Part shown: in pieces, positions 37,965-46,149 of the stretch | Layout: the number at the start of each line of letters is the position of its first letter | Numbering within the stretch: position 1 is the stretch's first letter | Source: an uncultured Pelagibacteraceae bacterium | GTDB lineage: Bacteria > Pseudomonadota > Alphaproteobacteria > Pelagibacterales > Pelagibacteraceae | Direction: 5' to 3' | DNA: 64,000 nucleotides | NCBI GenBank assembly: GCA_902558705.1 | Contig: CACEEW010000001.1 | Coordinates: 62,001-126,000 of the forward strand | Program-made: the position numbers and the translations under genes | Notes under the pieces: model-generated | The model's database searches: none | Seen by the model: the letters and a program-made list of their open reading frames with translations, nothing else | Told to the model about the DNA's origin: nothing

Positions 37965-38671
37965 TGGCTTTCTTTGAGGGAAATAAAATGACTGGTGGTT
38001 ATGGAAATGGTCCTGATATTATTCACTCATGTTCTGTAACCGTTGATAGGGGAGAAATTGTATCTATTCTTGGACCCAATGGTGCAGGAAAATCTACAGC
38101 CATGAAGGCTATGTTAGGACTTCTTAATTTAAAGTCAGGTACAATAACTATAGATGGAAAAGATATTTCAAACTTGTCACCCCAAGATCGAGTGAAACAA
38201 GGAATTTCATTTGTACCTCAAACTAAAAATGTATTTGCAGGTATGACTGTTGAGGAAAATTTGGAGATGGGTGCTTTTTTATTAGATAAAGATTTAAAAA
38301 AATTGATAGATGATATTTTTGATTTATTTCCAATTTTACAAGAAAAAAGAAATCAATTAGTTGGAGAGCTATCAGGAGGACAAAGACAACAAGTTGCTTT
38401 AGGAAGGGCATTGATGATTAAGCCTTCAGTATTAATGTTAGATGAACCTACAGCTGGAGTTTCTCCGATAGTAATGGATGAGTTATTTGATCATATAATA
38501 AAAGTAAAAAAAACTAATGTTGCCATACTTATGGTTGAACAAAATGCCAAACAAGCATTAAACATTTCTGATAGAGGATACGTGTTAGTAACAGGAGAGA
38601 ATCGTTATTCTGGTTCGGGAAAGGAATTGTTGAATGACTCAAGAGTAAGAAGCTCATTCTTAGGTGGTTAA
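37964..38671 (+). CDS. livF: Second HAAT transporter, ATP-binding protein LivF-type
   Basis: A 235-residue ATPase with Walker A GPNGAGKST, signature LSGGQRQQVALGRAL, Walker B LMLDEPTAGVSP and EQNAKQALN. It overlaps the previous gene by one base and abuts the LivH-type gene, which starts on the next base. Together with the permeases and binding protein it makes the second complete HAAT system. Confidence 0.93.
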   Translation: MAFFEGNKMTGGYGNGPDIIHSCSVTVDRGEIVSILGPNGAGKSTAMKAMLGLLNLKSGTITIDGKDISNLSPQDRVKQGISFVPQTKNVFAGMTVEENLEMGAFLLDKDLKKLIDDIFDLFPILQEKRNQLVGELSGGQRQQVALGRALMIKPSVLMLDEPTAGVSPIVMDELFDHIIKVKKTNVAILMVEQNAKQALNISDRGYVLVTGENRYSGSGKELLNDSRVRSSFLGG

Positions 38672-39682
38672 ATGGATTTTATAAACGCAGTTATTCTTTT
38701 ACTAAACTATATATTTGTTCCAGCTTTAACTTATGGTTCACAGTTAGCACTAGGCGCAATATTCGTGACATTGATTTATGGTATTTTAAGATTTGCCAAT
38801 TTTGCTACCGGGGACATGATGTCATTTGGAACTATGGCGGCAATTTTGTTTACTTGGTATTTTCAATCCTTGGGTGTTTCATTGGGTGTTTTACCAACAG
38901 CACTTATAGCTATTCCATTTGCAATCATTTTTATGATTTTTTATATGCTATTGATTGATAAATTTGTTTTCAAATACTACAGAAATCAAAAAAGCCCACC
39001 TGTTCAACTTGCTATGGTTAGTATAGGTGTAATGTTTGTTACTCAAGCAGTAGTAAGAATTATTATAGGGCCTTCAGACAGAAGATTTTTTGATGGTGAG
39101 AAATTCATAATTAAAGCGGGTGAATTCAAAGAAATTACAGGATTAAATGAGGGTCTTGCAATTAAATCAACTCAAATATTAACTATACTGGTAACATTAA
39201 TTTTAGTTTCAACGCTTTTTTGGTTTTTGAATAAAACTAAGACTGGAAAAAGTATGAAAGCTTATTCTGATAATGAAGATCTAGCTTTACTCTCAGGCAT
39301 AGATCCCAAAAAAATAGTTATGATTACTTGGATAATTGCTGGAATATTGGCAACTATTGGTGGAACTCTTTATGGTTTAGACAAAAGCTTTAAACCATTC
39401 ACATACTTTAACAATATGCTACCCATATTTGCTGCAGCAATAGTTGGGGGAATTGGTAATCCTTTTGGAGCGTTTCTAGGAGGATATGTAATTGCCTTTT
39501 CTGAAATACTTTTGACATATGCTTATAAGAAATTTTTTATGTATGTTTTACCAGAAAGTATGGAGCCTGATGGTTTAGTTCAATTACTTTCAACTGATTA
39601 CAAATTTGCTGTTTCTTTCTCAATATTAGTAATTGTGTTGTTATACCGACCGTCTGGAATATTTAAAGGCAAAGTGCTATGA
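38672..39682 (+). CDS. livH: Second HAAT transporter, permease LivH-type
   Basis: A 336-residue membrane permease with about eight hydrophobic segments and the LivH-like start TYGSQLALGAIFVTLIYGILRFANFATGDMMSFGTMAA, and coupling loop GKSMKAYSDNEDLALLSGIDPKKI. It is longer than the first LivH by about 40 residues, mainly in a loop around residues 120-165. It overlaps livM by four bases. Confidence 0.92.
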   Translation: MDFINAVILLLNYIFVPALTYGSQLALGAIFVTLIYGILRFANFATGDMMSFGTMAAILFTWYFQSLGVSLGVLPTALIAIPFAIIFMIFYMLLIDKFVFKYYRNQKSPPVQLAMVSIGVMFVTQAVVRIIIGPSDRRFFDGEKFIIKAGEFKEITGLNEGLAIKSTQILTILVTLILVSTLFWFLNKTKTGKSMKAYSDNEDLALLSGIDPKKIVMITWIIAGILATIGGTLYGLDKSFKPFTYFNNMLPIFAAAIVGGIGNPFGAFLGGYVIAFSEILLTYAYKKFFMYVLPESMEPDGLVQLLSTDYKFAVSFSILVIVLLYRPSGIFKGKVL

Positions 39683-41049
39683 GAAAAAATTTAAATGTAA
39701 TTGCTGCTTACAGCATTATGATGGGATTAATCATACTTGTTGGAATATTTCAGTCATGGAATATCGCTTTATCAATATTTAATCTTTGTTTAATCTCAGC
39801 TGTCATGACAATGGGTGCTAATATCCAATGGGGTTATGCTGGTCTAATTAATTTTGGAATAATGGGTTATACAGCTTTAGGTGGTTTAGCAGCAGTTTTA
39901 ATTTCAGTTAATCCAGTTCAGGAAGCTTGGAGTGCAGGAGGTTCTAATATTTTATTTAGCTTATTCTTAATTATAGGAATGGTATTAGCTGTTAGATATA
40001 TTTTAAAAAAATATGATAAATCTAAACTTAGAACTTATATAATTGCCACAATTATCATTTCAGGAATTATTCTAGTTAGATTTGTTTCTGAGCCTGGTAT
40101 TGAAGCAATAGAAGATGTAAATCCTGCTAAAACAGGTTTTCTTGGTGGCTTTGGATTACCAATTATTTTTTCATGGATAGTAGGGGCATTTTTCGCAGGG
40201 GGTTTAGCCTTTATCATTGGTAAAGTAGCTTTAGGCCTAAGAGCTGATTACTTAGCAATAGCAACTCTACTTATTTCAGAAATCGTAATAGCAATTATTA
40301 AACATGAAGACTGGTTAACAAGAGGTGTTAAAAATGTAATAGGCCTGAAGCGCCCAGCACCATATGAAGTAGATCTTCAGCAAACAGATTGGTTCATAAA
40401 TTTAGTTGAAAAATTTAATTTCAGTAAATTAAATTTGATACAAGATTTTTCAGAAAGACAAAGTGCATTTAACCAGTTGGTTATTGAAGGTTCTTCAATT
40501 TTTGTAAAACTTTGTTATTCAGGATTATTTTTAGTTATAGTAATTATTCTTTTAATATTAACACAGAAAGCTCTTTATTCTCCATGGGGACGAATGATGA
40601 GAGCGATAAGAGATAATGAAGAGGCAGCAAATGCCATGGGTAAAAATGTTGTTAAGCAACATCTTCTAATATTTGTTTTAGGCTCAGCTATAGTTGGAAT
40701 TGCTGGAGCGATGCTTGTAACACAGGATGGACTATTTACACCAGGTAGCTACCGACCAATGAGATATACATTTTTAATTTGGGTAATGGTAATTGTTGGA
40801 GGAAGTGGAAATAATTTTGGTGCAATTTTAGGTGGTTTTGCAGTTTGGTTTTTATGGATTGAAGCAGCACCAATTGCACTCTTTGTAATTAATTTAACCA
40901 CATCCGGATTAGCTGATACCCATTTTTTAAAACAACATTTAATTGAAAGTGTGCCTTACTTTAGGTTTTTAATGATGGGAATAGGCTTATTATTAATTAT
41001 GAGATACAGACCAAAAGGTATACTTCCCGAAAAAATAGAAATAAAATGA
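39679..41049 (+). CDS. livM: Second HAAT transporter, permease LivM-type
   Basis: A 456-residue membrane permease. Family parts are ANIQWGYAGLINFGIMGYTALGG, LGLRADYLAIATLLISEIV, and coupling loop GRMMRAIRDNEEAANAMGKN. It is about 100 residues longer than the first LivM: extra loops occur at about 100-160 and 205-265. The last gene on its strand; a bidirectional hairpin lies downstream. Confidence 0.92.
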   Translation: MRKNLNVIAAYSIMMGLIILVGIFQSWNIALSIFNLCLISAVMTMGANIQWGYAGLINFGIMGYTALGGLAAVLISVNPVQEAWSAGGSNILFSLFLIIGMVLAVRYILKKYDKSKLRTYIIATIIISGIILVRFVSEPGIEAIEDVNPAKTGFLGGFGLPIIFSWIVGAFFAGGLAFIIGKVALGLRADYLAIATLLISEIVIAIIKHEDWLTRGVKNVIGLKRPAPYEVDLQQTDWFINLVEKFNFSKLNLIQDFSERQSAFNQLVIEGSSIFVKLCYSGLFLVIVIILLILTQKALYSPWGRMMRAIRDNEEAANAMGKNVVKQHLLIFVLGSAIVGIAGAMLVTQDGLFTPGSYRPMRYTFLIWVMVIVGGSGNNFGAILGGFAVWFLWIEAAPIALFVINLTTSGLADTHFLKQHLIESVPYFRFLMMGIGLLLIMRYRPKGILPEKIEIK

Positions 41050-41053
41050 AATT

Positions 41054-41125
41054 ATGAAATATATTATAACAGGTGCTGCAATAGCTTGGGCTTTGTATAT
41101 AGCAGATAAATATATTTTTTTTTAA
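41054..41125 (+). CDS. Possible 23-residue membrane peptide
   Basis: ATG at 41054 opens a frame of 23 codons ending at TAA 41123-41125: MKYIITGAAIAWALYIADKY followed by IFF. The single hydrophobic helix is plausible for a small membrane protein, and it starts four bases after the livM stop. No ribosome-binding site is clear, and a chance frame in AT-rich DNA is possible. Comparison in related genomes decides. Confidence 0.3.
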   Translation: MKYIITGAAIAWALYIADKYIFF

Positions 41126-41158
41126 AAAAAACCCCCAACAAACTAATGCTGGGGGTTT
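41124..41158 (-). terminator. Bidirectional terminator between convergent HAAT genes
   Basis: AAACCCCC (41129-41136) pairs with GGGGGTTT (41151-41158). On the minus strand it is followed by eight T (41131-41124), so it is a strong terminator for the binding-protein gene; the plus strand has only a short T tail. It separates the livGFHM block from the converging receptor gene. Confidence 0.85.
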
Positions 41159-41173
41159 AAATTTTAAGATAAA

Positions 41174-42355
41174 TTATCTTTGTTTTTTAGTTTTGAATTT
41201 TCCGCCTTTAATTTCTTGTTCTAAGAAAGAACCTTCAGCTTCACCAACGCTAGTAAAAGTAACTCCAGTTGCACCCTCGTAGTCAACTTTTTTACCTTTT
41301 GCTAGTAAATCTAAACCTTTTTTTAGTTCACCTGGATAAATTTTTGTTCCAGGACCATTAGCAACATCCATCACATTTTTTGCAATTGAAGCTCTATCAG
41401 CTGATCCACCTGCTTGCATTGCTAAAATAATTAAAGCAGCAGCATCATAAGATTCACCAGTGTAAGGACCTGAGCTATCGATACCAGCAGCTTTTGCTAC
41501 ATTACCGAATACACCTGCACCTTTACCAGTTGAACCTGGCATTGAACCAAAAGATTTTTTCAAGTCTTTTCCAAATGCATCAACTAACGACTGACCGATC
41601 ATACCATCAGACAAAATGAATTTATCAAACGCACCAGAGTCTAGAGAGGCTTGGATAATTCCTTTACCACCTTGATCTAGGTAACCAATTACGGCTACTG
41701 CATCACCACCTGCTGAAGCAAGAGTTGCTACTTCAGAGGAGTAATCTGCTTTACCATCTTCATGAGCAGTTACAGTAGTTACTTTGATACCATGAGCTTC
41801 AACAGCTGCTTTGTAAACATCTGCTAAACCTTTTCCATAGTCATTGTTAGTAAAAGTGATTGCAACACTTTTAACTTTTCTATCTTTAGTAATATCAGCT
41901 AAAATTTGACCACCTCTAGCATCAGACGGAGCAGTTCTGAAGAAATACCCTTTGTCATCTAAAGTAGTTAATCCTGGTGATGTAGCTGATGGTGAAATCA
42001 TTACTACACCGTTTGGTACAGCAACATTTGAAGCTATTGCTCCAGTTACACCTGAACAATCTGCGCCCATAATAGCCGCTACACCTTGCGCAATAACACC
42101 TTCAGCTGCTGCAGTTGCCGCTGCTGAGTCCACACAAGTAGAGTCTGCTCTTATTACTGAAATAGTTTCCCCACCTAATAATGATCCTGAGTCTGAAGCT
42201 TCTTTGAAAGCAAGCTCAGCAGATGCAGCCATTGCTGGTGTTAGAGATTCAATAGGACCAGTAAATCCTAATATAATTCCCATTTTAATATCTGCGAATG
42301 TATTTGTTGTAAAAGTTGAAACGAATATAAAAGCAGCAATAAATAGTTTTTTCAT
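41174..42355 (-). CDS. HAAT-type periplasmic binding protein (second system or operon partner)
   Basis: A 393-residue periplasmic receptor with signal peptide (residues 1-21, ending TFA) and a mature start IKMGIILGFTGPIESLTP. The two-lobed LivK fold is evident: RADSTCVDSAAATAAAEGVIAQG, GADCSGVTGAI and PSATSPGLTTLDDKGYFFRTAPS. The start is taken at ATG 42355, preceded by AAGGAAA; an upstream frame extension to 42379 is not signal-peptide-like. It converges on the livGFHM cluster and probably serves it, but lies on the strand of the luciferase-type catabolic operon, 75 bases downstream of its DMT gene. Confidence 0.9.
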   Translation of the reverse strand: MKKLFIAAFIFVSTFTTNTFADIKMGIILGFTGPIESLTPAMAASAELAFKEASDSGSLLGGETISVIRADSTCVDSAAATAAAEGVIAQGVAAIMGADCSGVTGAIASNVAVPNGVVMISPSATSPGLTTLDDKGYFFRTAPSDARGGQILADITKDRKVKSVAITFTNNDYGKGLADVYKAAVEAHGIKVTTVTAHEDGKADYSSEVATLASAGGDAVAVIGYLDQGGKGIIQASLDSGAFDKFILSDGMIGQSLVDAFGKDLKKSFGSMPGSTGKGAGVFGNVAKAAGIDSSGPYTGESYDAAALIILAMQAGGSADRASIAKNVMDVANGPGTKIYPGELKKGLDLLAKGKKVDYEGATGVTFTSVGEAEGSFLEQEIKGGKFKTKKQR

Positions 42356-42393
42356 TATTTTCCTTTGAATTGTTATCAATTTATAAAAGGTAA

Positions 42394-42422
42394 ATTAAAT
42401 CTAATTTTCTAAAAATTTTCAA
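42394..42422 (-). promoter_or_regulatory. Candidate promoter of the second binding-protein gene
   Basis: On the minus strand TTGAAA (42422-42417) and TTTAAT (42399-42394) are 17 bases apart, about 39 bases ahead of the ATG. This would allow expression independent of the upstream catabolic operon. Confidence 0.45.
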
Positions 42423-42430
42423 TAACCAAT

Positions 42431-43288
42431 TTAACTTATTTTATGCAGAAAGATTACAGAACTAATCACAATAATGCCGCCTATTACAAATAAGAATGAC
42501 GGAACCTCTCCAAATATAAGAAAACTTAGCAAAATACCAAAGATTGGAAATAAGGAATAGAAGGGAAAAATTTTACCTACTGTATAAAATTTATACAAAT
42601 AGAACATTAATAGATGTGCACACAAAGAAACAATAATTGCTTGGTATGAAATTAATATCCAAGACTCCATTTCAATAAGTCTGATATTTTTAATTACCTC
42701 ACCTTCTAATATTGATGAAATAAAAATTAAGATAACAAAACCAAAAAGACCTGTACATGCATTAATTAGACTGATACTTAAATCTTTTAATTGTCTAGAG
42801 TAAACTTGTGCTAACCCAAAAAATAATGCCATTAAACTTGCAAATAATAAACCAAGAAAATTGTCAGTTAGTTTTGGATCAAAAAATATTATTAAGATCC
42901 CTAAAAAAGAAGTAAAAATTAATATCCACTTTTTTCTACTGATGTTTTCATCAAGTATAAAAGCACTTGCAATTATACCAAATGGAATTGCTAATTGTGA
43001 TCCTAGTATTATTGGAGAAATTATAGAAGAATGAAATAATGATAAGTTCATAAATACGTAAACCATTACTCCCATAGATAATGAAAAGAATATTAAGGAC
43101 TTATAATATTTTTTTTCTGGTAATTTGAACTTCCAAAATGGAATTAAAATCAATAATACTAATGCCATACGCAGAGATGCCATTAGTATTGGTGGTACCG
43201 AATTGTTTAAAGCCAGTTTTGCAACAGGAAAAGCACTACCATGTGCAGCCATTATAAAGAGTAAAATTAATAAATGTTTGATTGGCAA
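42431..43288 (-). CDS. DMT (EamA) family transporter of the catabolic operon
   Basis: A 285-residue inner-membrane protein with ten hydrophobic segments in two EamA repeats, opening LLILLFIMAAHGSAFPVAKLALN, which is the EamA pattern. The start is a TTG at 43288, four bases after the aldehyde dehydrogenase stop; it gives a complete first helix, and no nearer ATG upstream exists. The position at the end of a catabolic operon suggests it moves the substrate or a product. Confidence 0.83.
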   Translation of the reverse strand: MPIKHLLILLFIMAAHGSAFPVAKLALNNSVPPILMASLRMALVLLILIPFWKFKLPEKKYYKSLIFFSLSMGVMVYVFMNLSLFHSSIISPIILGSQLAIPFGIIASAFILDENISRKKWILIFTSFLGILIIFFDPKLTDNFLGLLFASLMALFFGLAQVYSRQLKDLSISLINACTGLFGFVILIFISSILEGEVIKNIRLIEMESWILISYQAIIVSLCAHLLMFYLYKFYTVGKIFPFYSLFPIFGILLSFLIFGEVPSFLFVIGGIIVISSVIFLHKIS

Positions 43289-43292
43289 ATCA

Positions 43293-44774
43293 TTAACCCA
43301 TTATGAAAGGATCAGACATTGGCTTATCAGAGGAGTTATACCAAGTTGTTTTAATTCTCGTATATTCTTTAATTGACTCGATACCCGCTTCTTTTCCATA
43401 GCCACTATCTTTGATTCCACCAAAAGGTGCCATTGGAGATATTAATCGATAAGTATTTATAAATACTATCCCTGCTCTTATTGCTTTTGAAACTCTAAGA
43501 CCTCTTGCAAAGTTAGATGTATAAACTCCAGATGATAAACCATATTTGTTGTCATTCATTTTTTTTATAACTTCTTCTTCTTTATCAAATTTCATAACGG
43601 ATAATATTGGTCCAAACAATTCATTCTCTGCTACTGGGAGATTATGATTTTCACATTCAATTATTGTTGCAGGAAAATAATAACCTTTATTTGAAACAGA
43701 GGATCTCTCACCACCACATCTAATTTTTCCACCTTGTTCAGTAGTTGCCTTAATATTTTTTTCTATATTTTCTAATTGTTTAAAACTATTTAAAGGTCCC
43801 ATCTGAGTATCCTTTTCCATGGGTCCACCTAATTTTATTTTTTTTGCTTTTATTATCAATTTGTCTAAAAATTCATTATAAATTTTAGATTGCAAATAGA
43901 GTCTTGATCCAGCAATACAACTTTGCCCACTAGCACCAAATATTCCTGCAGTAATTCCATTTAAAGCATTTTCTTGATCAGCATCATCAAATACTACGAC
44001 AGGACTTTTTCCACCAAGTTCTAAGCTTACTTGTGATAAATTTTCAGCAGAATTTTTTACAATATGTTTAGCTGTTTCAGGGCCACCTGTGAATGCAATT
44101 CTTTCCACAAGATTATGTGTAGTTAGTGCTTTACCACATGGCTCTCCTAATCCTGTAATTATATTAATTACTCCTTTGGGTATTCCAGTTTTTTCTATTA
44201 ATTTTGCAAATTCTAAAAGGGTTACTGGTGCAAGTTCCGATGCTTTTATTACCACTGTATTACCCATAGCAAGTGCAGGAGCAAGCTTTACAGCAGTCAA
44301 TAGCATTTGAGAATTCCAAGGAATAATTGCTGCTACAACACCAATCGGTATTCTTGTTGTAGTAACTTGCATGTCAGGTTTATCAATTGGAACTAAAGTC
44401 CCCTCAACTTTGTCAGCCAGTCCAGCAAAATAATCATAATATTCTGCAATATAATTAGCCTGAGTTTTTGTTTCTCTATAAATTTTTCCAGTATCTATAG
44501 TTTCTATTTTACCTAGATGCTCTGCATTTTCTCTTAGTTGATCTGCAATTAATCTTAAGTATTTTGCTCTATCTCTTGGGTGAAGTATTGACCAACTATT
44601 TTCAAAAGCATTTTGTGCTGATTGAACAGCTATATCTACATCTTTTTCATTAGCTTCAGGAACTGTTGCCCATACCTCATTATTTTCAGGATTCAGAGTT
44701 TGTATTTTTTTTCCTGATGAGGAATCTACCCACTCACCATTTATATACATTTTGAAATTCTGAATTTTTGGCAT
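43293..44774 (-). CDS. NAD(P)-dependent aldehyde dehydrogenase of the catabolic operon
   Basis: A 493-residue aldehyde dehydrogenase oxidising an aldehyde to its acid. Catalytic Cys286 lies in GASGQSCIAGSRL and general base Glu252 in LELGGKSP; IPWNSQMLL marks the oxyanion Asn. It is the fourth gene of the LLM-type operon, starting one base before the hydrolase stop on the minus strand. The neighbours (luciferase-type monooxygenase and alpha/beta hydrolase) suggest its substrate comes from ring opening or chain cleavage of a small nitrogen compound. Confidence 0.93.
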   Translation of the reverse strand: MPKIQNFKMYINGEWVDSSSGKKIQTLNPENNEVWATVPEANEKDVDIAVQSAQNAFENSWSILHPRDRAKYLRLIADQLRENAEHLGKIETIDTGKIYRETKTQANYIAEYYDYFAGLADKVEGTLVPIDKPDMQVTTTRIPIGVVAAIIPWNSQMLLTAVKLAPALAMGNTVVIKASELAPVTLLEFAKLIEKTGIPKGVINIITGLGEPCGKALTTHNLVERIAFTGGPETAKHIVKNSAENLSQVSLELGGKSPVVVFDDADQENALNGITAGIFGASGQSCIAGSRLYLQSKIYNEFLDKLIIKAKKIKLGGPMEKDTQMGPLNSFKQLENIEKNIKATTEQGGKIRCGGERSSVSNKGYYFPATIIECENHNLPVAENELFGPILSVMKFDKEEEVIKKMNDNKYGLSSGVYTSNFARGLRVSKAIRAGIVFINTYRLISPMAPFGGIKDSGYGKEAGIESIKEYTRIKTTWYNSSDKPMSDPFIMG

Positions 44775-45557
44775 TTAATTATTTATAAAATTCTTGATAT
44801 TTATATTAACATCATCTGCGCACTCTATACTACAAAGATGTTTTCCATTTTTAATTTCAATAAAATTTGAATTAATTAGGTCTTTAGCTAATTCTTGAGA
44901 CATTTTTGGAGTAGATCCAGTGTCATTAGATCCAGTCATTACCAAAGTCTTTGAAGTAATATTTTTGATTACTAATGAATTATCGTTGTGATTAGCAAAT
45001 AATTCGTAAGCTTTAAGAAAGTTTTTATGATCCTCGGGTTCTTTAGTTAGTATTTTCATAAACAAATCGTAAGTCGAAGGATTGTTTTCTAGATACTTGT
45101 CACTAAACCATCTTTTTAGCGCTTGTTTTGATATTGGTTTATTTAGTTTAGCTTGGTTATATCTATCTAAAACTAGTGCTTTTTCAGCCTCAGATCTTTT
45201 ATAAGTTGTCCCGATTAATATAAGTTTATTAATTTTATCTTGGTAATTTGAGGCAAAGTCTAAGGCTATTAAAGATCCAAGAGAGAACCCAACAAGATTA
45301 ATCTTATCTACTTGAAGATTATTTAGAATTTCATCAAGTTGTTTTGAAAAATCATTAAGAGTTAACTTTTCTTTTTTGCAAGGTGTTTTTCCATGACCTA
45401 ACAGATCATATGTAATTATAGAGAATTCGTTTAATTTACTAATTTGTGATTGCCACATTTGATGATCAAGGCCAACCCCATGAATAAAAACCAAAGGAGT
45501 AGTATTTCTTTTTAAAAAAAAATAGTGATTGTGATTTGAGTCAAAATTATCAGACAT
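44775..45557 (-). CDS. Alpha/beta hydrolase of the catabolic operon
   Basis: A 260-residue alpha/beta hydrolase with HG motif FIHGVGLDHQMW, nucleophile Ser92 in GFSLGS, probable Asp212 in TGSNDTG and His240 in NGKHLCS. The layout resembles enol-lactonases of the PcaD type and amide-cleaving relatives of pyridine-ring pathways. The start is ATG 45557, four bases after the preceding stop, in place of a TTG one codon upstream. It belongs to a four-enzyme operon. Confidence 0.88.
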   Translation of the reverse strand: MSDNFDSNHNHYFFLKRNTTPLVFIHGVGLDHQMWQSQISKLNEFSIITYDLLGHGKTPCKKEKLTLNDFSKQLDEILNNLQVDKINLVGFSLGSLIALDFASNYQDKINKLILIGTTYKRSEAEKALVLDRYNQAKLNKPISKQALKRWFSDKYLENNPSTYDLFMKILTKEPEDHKNFLKAYELFANHNDNSLVIKNITSKTLVMTGSNDTGSTPKMSQELAKDLINSNFIEIKNGKHLCSIECADDVNINIKNFINN

Positions 45558-45561
45558 CAAA

Positions 45562-46149
45562 TTATTTTGGATCTAAACCCATTTCTTTCATATCTTGATA
45601 GCGATCTCCAGTTCTAGCGTGCGCTCTACTACTTGAAGCACCTCCAATTGCAATTACTATTTCATCATCAAATGGTGCGTCATGAATAGTAAACTCATGA
45701 GTTAGATAATAAGGTCTTAAACCTGAGTCAGTTTTATGCATCATTGGTATAGACATTTTTGAGCCTGCAGGTCCTCTAGTATTTGTAAAACTTAAATAAG
45801 ATGATCCTCCAACAGCATCTCTGAATTTATTTCCAAATCTTAAGGTATGAATGAATGCTGATGCATGTTCAATTTCACCGTTTAAGCCAACAGTTCCTGC
45901 TTTACCATAAGCCAAAATTTTTTCTGATGATCCAATTTCTTTTATTAATTCTGGAACTAAAATATCACCGAGTTTTGGAGCTAAATCTAAAATGACCGGT
46001 TTTAAATCTTCCACAAAACCTTTTCCAGCCCAAGGATTTTTTAACACAGCGGCTACTGATACTAATAAGACTGGTTCTTTAGCTTTCTTTCCACCCTCAA
46101 TGAAAGTTTTATCAACAAACTTTGTAAACTTTCTAAGCTCTAGATCCAT
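45562..46149 (-). CDS. 'Amino acid synthesis' family protein (PF06684, DUF1185)
   Basis: A 195-residue protein of the family named amino acid synthesis, whose function is not established. Recognisable stretches are VSVAAVLKNPWAGKGFVEDL, GKAGTVGLNGEIEHASAFIH and the C-terminal VIAIGGASSSRAHARTGDRYQDM. No known catalytic motif is visible. It starts within the stop of the luciferase-type gene (TAATGG on its strand) and is followed after four bases by the hydrolase. Being encoded with a luciferase-type monooxygenase recurs in related bacteria as far as I recall, which hints at a shared pathway. Confidence 0.85.
   Translation of the reverse strand: MDLELRKFTKFVDKTFIEGGKKAKEPVLLVSVAAVLKNPWAGKGFVEDLKPVILDLAPKLGDILVPELIKEIGSSEKILAYGKAGTVGLNGEIEHASAFIHTLRFGNKFRDAVGGSSYLSFTNTRGPAGSKMSIPMMHKTDSGLRPYYLTHEFTIHDAPFDDEIVIAIGGASSSRAHARTGDRYQDMKEMGLDPK

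Noticed and set aside
29018..42355. Recent duplication of one HAAT operon into two
   Set aside because: The two systems differ in gene order, in permease length (LivM 349 versus 456 residues) and in receptor sequence, so they are old paralogues or of separate origin.
41952..42368. Plus-strand frame opposite the binding-protein gene
   Set aside because: Ala/Ser-rich antisense shadow of the receptor gene's signal and N-lobe coding sequence.
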